This document shows, in pieces, positions 56,989 to 64,000 of a DNA stretch of 64,000 bases; position 1 is the first letter of the stretch; every line of letters begins with the position of its first letter. Source of the DNA: Undaria pinnatifida (Eukaryota > Sar > Phaeophyceae > Laminariales > Alariaceae); NCBI GenBank assembly GCA_012845835.1, contig JABAKD010000015.1, positions 616,001 through 680,000 on the forward strand, given 5' to 3'. The notes beneath the pieces are model-generated. The model was not told the DNA's origin, searched no databases, and worked only from the letters and a program-made list of their open reading frames with translations. The position numbers were made by a program, and so were the translations under genes.

Positions 56989-58490
56989 GAGCTTGATCCG
57001 ACCAATACTCCCCCTGTTCGCGAGGGAGAAGTAGAATGTGGTGTGGAATGGTGTGAGGGTGTGAGGAGCTGGGTCCTCTGTTCTGCGCGGGCTGAACAAG
57101 CAGTATCGACCCGCAAAAATACCCAAAACAACCCATACTCGTAGATTTTTGTTGTTCAGCAGGGTACCCTATTTAAGAGTCAGTCTGAACAGCCCTCGCT
57201 CGCTTGTCTTATTCCAGATTGGGTATAATATAGGTTTTAGTATGGGTACACCACGGGATGTGACGACTACTTGCAGTTTACTACAACTAGGTACTTTTTT
57301 ATAGTACTTGAAGACAAAAAGCGTGCGCAATCTCACCCATTTTTCAGGGGACGCGTTACTTGCAATTAGAGTATGATCGTTTTTCTTACGAAGGACGCTC
57401 TTAAACCGGGTACTAAAATGTGTCCGATTAGTGATATGGCGGTAGTGAGACTAGGGGATCGGGGATCGTCGTAATATCGCATGTACCGTTACGTGTCTCC
57501 TCCATGTCGTACCGCATGTACCGTTACGTGTGGCCAGCTCTGTATGTCTAAAACTGCGCTACCGCGCTGCAGGTTTTCTGCCCGTCCGTCCGTCTGGTTC
57601 TTCTGCGACCCGACGAGAACCCATCTAGATTCTCACGTTTCGGATTCGGATATCCGAAACTGGGCCCCCATTTTCGGGTGGGTGCGGGTCGACCGGAAAA
57701 CAATATCCGAAAATGGAAGCCTGAAAAGTCACAGTTTCGGGTCTATTTTTAACATTTTATTACCATTAGATTTGCAAACCCGTTAAAAAAATGCGATCCT
57801 AAACAGCTAGTTCTAATGTATGTAGTCTAATTAATAATAATCTTATCTTTTTTTCCGGGGGGTTGATCCAGAAACAAACATTGTCAAGCGACAACGTCGT
57901 TATTGTGGCTAAGAGATGGCCTGAAGTCTAAAACATTGAAACGGCACGTACGTACGTGACGGCAGCAACGAACAACACATCATCGCATTCTGTAACGATA
58001 CAACAATAATAACCGCCGTGAGCGTACCCACGACGCAAGTTGTGCTATGCTGCGTGATACATAATACCCCCACGCACATCCCTCCCCCGCGGCCCCACCA
58101 GCCCCCCCCCCCCCACAAAAACACCCTCCTCCCCTTCCCCCGCCGCCCCACCTAAATAAAATCAAATTCTGCCAGAATAATATGCCGCACAGTCTTCTGC
58201 GCGTTGAAACATACGCGCAGCAGTTACAAACCAGCGATTTATTTTGTGGGCAGCGGGTTGTCGTTCGATGCTTCTTTCGAAAACGGAAGTTTATGGGGGG
58301 GAGGACCTTGCCCTTGCGGCTGGAGGGGGCAGGGTCGGGAGAACAGGGGACCGTCTACACCTAGTATTCGTAGGTTACGGTTGTTGGAAACATCGTTTCA
58401 CACTTTCATCCGGATGTTGTGTTCTTTCATCACATACGTACATGTTTCTGGTTTTTGACATTCACGCTACATTGTCAGATGGCGAATGAA
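56989..58490. other. Region upstream of GCLC
   Basis: It should contain the GCLC 5' untranslated region and promoter, but I can point to no defined element. A direct doublet GCATGTACCGTTACGTGT occurs at about 57479 and 57512. No other gene supported. Confidence 0.45.
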
Positions 58491-58625
58491 ATAATAATAA
58501 TGATAATAATAACGACAACAACAACAACAACAACAAAAGCAACAAAAACAACAACAACAACAAAAACAACAAAAACAGCAACAACAACAACAACAACAAC
58601 AGCAGCAGCAACAACAACAACAGTT

Positions 58626-58657
<32 letters not shown>

Positions 58658-58668
58658 TAATAATAAAC
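58490..58668 (+). repeat. (CAA)n / (AAT)n compound microsatellite
   Basis: Interrupted ACA/CAA repeats with CAG interruptions, flanked by AAT-type repeats at both ends. Frames over it are homopolymeric artefacts. Confidence 0.95.
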
Positions 58669-58679
58669 ACTATACCCGA

Positions 58680-59790
58680 CAGATGATAGCTCCGCTGCAC
58701 CTTTCGAGCCATCCGTGCGGTAGCTACAATTAATTATTAATGTATTATATGGTTTTCAAGTTCAAATCAACCTCCCTCCCGCCCCCTCTTCCCCCACCAC
58801 CTCCACCATCACCTAGAAGACGCCTATAGCACCACACGTACGGTAAGCTCCTATTATAATTCGCATTTCTCCCCCTCGTGCTCAATGGTGGTGGCATTGC
58901 ATGACCACATCACCTCGCCTGTTGTATTTTGCAGCATGTATTTCTTTTACATAATTAGCGATGTCACAAAATAATGGTAACTATGGTTGTATATTTTATC
59001 TCGCGATCCATGTACAACAACAAATTATGAGGCTGACACGTTCTTCACCACACCTAAAGATTGCGTTACATACCACATCTATCATAAAATCTTCTGGAAT
59101 AATATACAATACCAGGCAGGTGATATAAAGGGATCTCTTCTTGCTACAACCGTCAGATTTGTCCCCTTTAAAAGGATTTATAGTTCCCGCGCACATATTG
59201 AAGTGTCCCGTCCGCCCCCCCCTTTTCTCCCCCGATCCCTCTTGTTCAAACGCCCCACCTACAATCAAAACCTGCCTAAGTGTAGTAAACACTACCAGCC
59301 AGCTGATATCGCCTCATTATCTTTCTAGCCATCCATACCGTAGCTCCAATTCATCCCCCCCCCCCCCCTTTTTTTTCCCCGCCCTTTTGTTCAAACGCCC
59401 CACCTACAATCGAAATCAGCCAAAGTAATAAACGCTTCTACGCGGTTGATGTCACCTCATTATCTTTTTAGCTATCCATGACGTAGCTTTCATTCATCCC
59501 CCCCCCCCGCAAACGCCCCCTCCTTCCCCACCACCCGCACAATCGCCTAGACCTAGCACCACGCGTATAGCAAACCCCTACATCTATGCGACCTAAAGAT
59601 GTTGGTTAAAAAACCCTTTCTGCCCCCCCCCCCCCCCGCTCAACCCCTCGAACGCTCCGCCCTCTCCTCATTGGTTGTACGACTTACAGGATAGGATTTA
59701 TGGTCTCCACGCACAGATTGAGCTGCCCCGCCCGTCCCCTCACCCCCCCCCTTAATCATACCCAGGCCCCCACGTCCTCAAAAACTCCGC
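58680..59790 (+). repeat. C-rich upstream module of the A-repeat family (several copies)
   Basis: Tandem partial copies carry TATCTTTCTAGCCATCC-type, AACGCCCCACCTACAATC-type and CGCCTAGACCTAGCACCACG-type blocks separated by long C runs (near 59215, 59355, 59500, 59625). The same blocks lie inverted at 63120-63770. Confidence 0.75.
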
Positions 59791-60100
59791 CCTCCCCTCA
59801 CCGGTTGTTCGACTTACAGGATTCACTTGATAAACTAATGCATTTCCTTCCACAGCTGTCAGATTTTGTCCCCCTCAAAAACGGGTTTTATAGTTTCCGC
59901 GCACAAAATGACTAACATCACCCTGTTGACCCTGATAGCTACACTGTAGTTGCAAGGGGAGTCGCCGACCTATATCCTTAGTGAGGACACACAGCCCGTA
60001 ATACGTGCGATCGGAGTATCACACACAGCTTGCAAAGATGAGTTTCGACAAAATCCTCGATCTCACAGCTGGACTGTATTTTCATATTTTTATAGTAATA
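59791..60100 (+). repeat. A-repeat, copy 7
   Basis: Full-length body. The terminal frame at 60038 reads MSFDKILDLTAGLYFHIFI. Confidence 0.87.
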
Positions 60101-60848
60101 CCAGGTACATGCAATGCGACCTGAAAAAACTGTTGGAAAAATTCCCCCTCTTTTTCACCCCCCCCCTCTTTTTCACCGCCCCCTTCCCCTTAAAACTCCG
60201 GCCTCCCCTCACCTGTCACATGACCTACAGGGTATAGAGATACATGGTAACCTGATGTATTCCTACGACAGCCGTCATATTTTGTCCCCCTCAAAAACGG
60301 AGGTCTCGTAGTTTCCGCGCACGGATTGATCTCCCCCGCTCCCCCCCCTCAAATTTTTCAACCCCCCGCCCCCCTCCCCGCTCGCCTTAAAAACTCCGCC
60401 CTCCCCTCACAGGCTGGTTGGTTGTACGACTTACAGAATACCAGGGGTGCTTCGCCGCGGCGGGCTGACACCCGCCTGCGGCTCCGCGCATGCCCGTAAG
60501 ACAGGTAGCAAACGAAGCGGGGAGGGACCCCGTAGAAGCAACAAGTTACTGCCAAGGGGTACGGTGTGGTATTAAATCAGTTCATAGTGTGTTGCAAGTA
60601 TAAGGTGGAGCGAGTGTGGAAGGGGTTTGTATATATTATTACTTTTTTGCCCTCCGACAACATAGCGTTGATGCCGTGCCGATGTAAATCGAATATTCTT
60701 CCATAGAGCAGTAGTATTTACGTAGTCGAATAATCCCTCGACAAATCAGTGGTATATTCTGCCAACTATTTCCCGCTCCCTGTCCCGACATCTTCTCCTG
60801 TTATCTACTGCTTCCCTTCCTTAATTATGTTTTAGACATTAGTCTACC
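60101..60848. other. Partial A-repeat and non-coding DNA
   Basis: 60235-60330 repeats the TTTTGTCCCCCTCAAAAACG and CCGCGCACGGATTGA blocks of the A-repeat. A GC-rich patch with inverted ends (CGCCGCGGCGGG) lies at about 60450-60535 and differs from its AT-rich surroundings. No gene. Confidence 0.55.
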
Positions 60849-61440
60849 TTAATCCCCAACTACATTGCCATCCCACGCCAGTAGCCGTAGTCCTCCCGCT
60901 TCTTCCTCCATTCCCCTCGCGATCTGGTGGTCCCTCAAAGCTAGTCTATTTAGATGAACTCTGCGCGAAATCGCGACCTGAGTGGTCACAGATGTTATTT
61001 GGAATAGGCACTCCCTGCACACGCCTTTCCTCGCTCGGGACGATGCATCCGTCCCTCCAACGATTCTCGCCGCCACCTGATCGATCAAGTCGCTTCCTTC
61101 TTTACCGAGGCGCCCAAAACTTTCCACCGCGAGGGTGGCGAGTTTGTGGATGCGCTCGTCGAAGGACACCTATCCCGGACGAGCGTAGTGGTTGCGCCTG
61201 CGCGCCTCGAAAGTGGAAGAAGCTGATCCGTTTCGATACGCGCTGCCTTCCCGCATGTGGGCCCCCGCTTGTGGGTCAGCATACGTGACGTCGAGGAGTA
61301 TCGACTTGCCGCGATACTCCGATGCCGTAGCATCTCGGAGACCACCCGCCTCGATATCGATGTCTATTCGCAAATCCCTGTATGCGTGGAACGGGGCTCC
61401 GCTTTCCACTTGGTGACGGATTGACATGCTCTCAAGGGTG
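60849..61440 (-). pseudogene. Fragment of transposon ORF, nuclease-like
   Basis: Minus-strand frames read HAYRDLRIDIDIEAGGLRDA, then GKSILLDVTYADPQAGAHMR, then NHYARPG, a TAG (about 61170), and in the same frame VSFDERIHKLATLAVESFGR ... ITSVTTQVAISRRVHLNRLA. The single stop sits where Gln is expected. The LLDVTYADP strand recalls the nuclease domain at the C terminus of some non-LTR element proteins, but I cannot name the family. No RT is present. It is truncated at the SINE on its 5' side. Confidence 0.5.
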
Positions 61441-61524
61441 CGGGAGAGAGAGTTTGTATACATGGAAGGGGGAAAGCAATGGAACGGTCGGGAGGACGAG
61501 AAATCCATGACTATTATCGTATCA

Positions 61525-61838
61525 TTTTTTTTTTTTTTTTTTCTTCCGCGCACTTTTACTTTCCAGCTTCTGGACAAGCCGTGGTCACAGGTGTCGTCCC
61601 TTTTCCCCCCCGGTTCTTGCCTTCAATTTTTATCGCGCATAGGGTCCAGCAATCCCACTGCTCGTCGATTTTTCATCGAGTGCTGCTAACTCACGCTCTC
61701 GCGCTTTCCGCAAGTCAATTTGTCCACAAGAAAAAGTCCCAACGAACTTATACGAGTATGCACTCGGCGGGGCTCGAACTCACGAAACTGACCTATACCA
61801 GGCTCGAGGATAACCTGATACGCCACCGGGGCGACCGG
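61525..61838 (-). mobile_element. tRNA-derived SINE, copy 6
   Basis: Minus-strand copy with T tract 61525-61542 and intact A and B boxes. TATCAT just left of the T tract and again right of the head is a possible target duplication. Confidence 0.92.
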
Positions 61839-62259
61839 CATATCATATGCCAGGTACATACGAGCACCGGCGAGCAGTATGGCGGGACTACTACAACATC
61901 AGCAGCAATAATCGACAAACCACCTCGTATACCTTGAACGTACTGCTGCTGCTGCATCTTTTTCAGCAGGCCACGAGGCTCATGAATCACGCAGCATGCA
62001 ACGTTGAATCTAGACCGTGAACTGTTGACACTCAATATTCACCGCTCAACTGATCGAACTGACAGCTGACATAGTACCACAACAGAGAGGCAGCCCGGGC
62101 ACGGTGCAAGCACGCCCGAGGCCTCCACAGTCGGGGTCAGGAAGCGAGATGAGGCAGTTTCAGCCGAGGGGTGATCCTCATCGCAAGCTGGCACGGCAAA
62201 AGCTCAAAAATACGTCTAAAAAAAGCTGAGGAGTCTTCTCCGAGCAGCAGCTACAACTT
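61839..62259. other. Non-coding spacer
   Basis: No gene or repeat recognised apart from a short CTGCTGCTG run near 61944. Confidence 0.45.
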
Positions 62260-62345
62260 TGAAAAAAGAAACAATGATATAAAAATATTTCCAGCTCGTC
62301 AGCTGTGAGTTCGACGAGTTTCGAGTCAACGCTCATCTTTACAAG
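62260..62345 (-). repeat. B-repeat tail with short frame
   Basis: The start codon ends at 62336; the frame reads MSVDSKLVELTADELEIFLY and continues for some 30 further codons. It is preceded by the same ACCAACAACGCAGCTTG context as at 2880-2908. Confidence 0.65.
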
Positions 62346-62429
62346 CTGCGTTGTTGGTGTTCGTAGTGTACTACGTAATTGTATGAGGGTGAGTTTTTCA
62401 TTGGGAGGGGTCCAATTCAAGTACATATA

Positions 62430-62735
62430 TATTATAAAAAATGAAAATACACTCCAGCTGTGAGATCGAGGATTTTGTCGAAACTCATTTTTGCAAGCTG
62501 TGTGTGATACTCCGATCGCGCGTATTACGGGTTGTGTGTCCTCATTAAGGATATAGGTCGGCGACTCCCCTTGCAACTACAGTGTAGCTATCAGGGTCAA
62601 CAGGGTGATGTTAGTCAGTCTGTGCGCGGAAACTATAAAACCCGCTTCTGAGGGGGACAAAATCTGACAGCTGTTGAAGCAAATGCATCCGTTTACCAAG
62701 TGAATCCTGTAAGTCGAACAACCGGTGAGGGGAGG
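62430..62735 (-). repeat. A-repeat, copy 8
   Basis: Full-length minus-strand copy. The frame from 62487 reads MSFDKILDLTAGVYFHF. With 59791-60100 it forms an inverted pair. Confidence 0.87.
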
Positions 62736-63770
62736 GCGGAGTTTTGAAGGACGTGGGGGCCTGGTTTTGATCAAAAGGGAGCGGGGTTGGAGGGGGGGGG
62801 AAGGGGGGGGGGGGGAGGGGGGGGGGGGGGGAAGGGGGGGGGGGGCAGACGGGCGGGCAGTTTTTGCGTGGAAGCTATAAATCCTACAAGGATAAATCTG
62901 ACGGTTTTAGGAAAAAAAAAAAAAAAAAAAAAACGCACCAGTTTATTATGGGGGGGGGCGTTAGGGCGGGGTTGGGGCGGGGGTGGGGCGGGTGGGGCAG
63001 CTCAATCTGTGCGTGGAAACTATACATTCTTTTAAGGGGATAAATGTGACGGTTTTGGAAAGAATGCATCAGTTTATCATGTATATCCTGTAAGTCGTAC
63101 AATCAGAGAGTAGAGGGCGGAGTGTTCGAGGGGGTGGCGGTGGGATGGGGTGGGGGGGCGGGGGGGGGGGGGGGGGGGGGGGGAGGTGGGGGGGGGGGGG
63201 GGGGGAGGTGGGGGGGGGGGGAAGGGAAGGGCTTTAGGTGGCATAGATGTAGGGGTTTGTTATACGTGTGGTGCTAGGTCTAGGCGATGGTGCGGGTGGT
63301 GAGGAAGAAGGGGGCGTTCGGGGCGGGGGGGCTGGGGGGGTGGGAAAGCAGCGGCATGGATGGCTCTAGAAAGATAATGGGGTGATATCCAGTGCGTGAA
63401 GTGTTTATTAATCTGGCGGATTTCTATATTTGGTGGGGCGTTTGAGCAAGGGAGAGCGAGAACGCGGGGGGGAGGGGGAGGTTTTTTTTAGGAGGTTTAG
63501 GTCACATATAATATTCAAATACACTCCGGCTGTGAGATCAAAGATATGTAGGGGCTTGTTATACGCGAGGTGCTAGGTCTAGGCGATCGTGCAGGTGGTG
63601 GAAAAAGAGGGGGCGTTGGAGGGGGGGGTTGAGGGGGGTGGGGGGAAAGAATGAAAACTACGTCATGGATGGTCAGAAGATAATGACGTGATATCAACTG
63701 CGTAGAGGTGTTCAGTACTCAGGCCGATTTCGATTGTAAGTGGGGCGTTTGAACAAACTAGGTGGAAAAA
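62736..63770 (-). repeat. G-rich module of the A-repeat family, inverted
   Basis: Inverted counterpart of 58680-59790, with long G runs at about 62790-62846, 62950-63000, 63145-63225 and 63610-63645, and the blocks GTGCTAGGTCTAGGCGAT (twice) and GATGGnTnnAGAAGATAATG. A partial A-repeat body lies at 62990-63100. The G runs could form quadruplexes. Confidence 0.75.
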
Positions 63771-64000
63771 AAAGACATATATATGTAAATATATATATGT
63801 TTTGTTGTTCTCCATTATAATGGTTAGTGTTGGTATTATTACTTGAGGTGGGGAATTTCGAGCTAGATCTGACATCATAATTTTATTTTATAAATTTACT
63901 ACTACTGCAGTTTCCACTGTACTGCTCTATCGCATGTATGGTAGGTGGTTTATTTTGTTGTTTCTACATTATTATAAACAGATGCATTGCTTCCACAGCC
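63771..64000. other. Non-coding end of window
   Basis: AT-rich. The last bases (AGATGCATTGCTTCCACAGCC) look like the start of another plus-strand A-repeat running off the window. Confidence 0.45.

Overview
The window is nuclear DNA of an intron-rich eukaryote. It is made mostly of transposable elements and simple or tandem repeats and carries one recognisable host gene. GT-AG introns averaging over 1 kb, Ty3-type LTR elements, tRNA-derived SINEs and pervasive CAG/CTG and CAA/TTG runs rule out a prokaryote. The C-terminal region of the first Ty3 element (GDDGLWW...VYLVRFLDDPGP) resembles, from memory, elements of oomycetes and other stramenopiles. I infer a stramenopile, perhaps a brown alga, with moderate to low confidence.

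Layout. 1-8.3 kb: non-coding DNA with many copies of a dispersed 'A-repeat' in both orientations, a fold-back palindrome and one degenerate SINE. 8.3-13.25 kb: a complete but decayed Ty3-type LTR element on the minus strand with 268-bp LTRs and integrase, but no reverse transcriptase that I can see. 13.25-17.9 kb: non-coding DNA with minisatellites and a 360-bp TTG/GCTGTT microsatellite. 17.9-31.5 kb: a second, longer, heavily mutated Ty3-type element on the plus strand (gag, protease, RT, RNase H, integrase) between ~510-bp LTRs. Its 5' part contains a ~1.16-kb fold-back element with ~325-bp inverted arms, and a small LTR element (TRIM-like, 4-bp ATAC target duplication) has inserted into the right arm of that fold-back. 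31.5-38.2 kb: non-coding DNA, minisatellites and a SINE.

38.2-57.0 kb (minus strand): a 14-exon gene for the catalytic subunit of glutamate-cysteine ligase, the first step of glutathione synthesis. Exons were placed by homology. All splice phases agree, giving an uninterrupted 775-residue reading frame. The introns hold SINEs, a second A-tailed repeat family and minisatellites. Unusually, they also hold degenerate copies of the neighbouring exon ends with their 3' splice sites: at least five extra copies for exon 6, and one or two each for exons 3, 9, 11, 12 and 13.

57.0-64 kb: non-coding DNA, then a large inverted arrangement of the A-repeat and its C/G-rich module around a SINE and a fragment of a transposon nuclease-like ORF.

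The only gene likely to serve the host is glutamate-cysteine ligase. The most unusual features are the exon-end duplications in its introns, the A-repeat family with a recurring short reading frame (MSFDEIFDLTAGVYF), and the three-layer nest fold-back / TRIM / Ty3.
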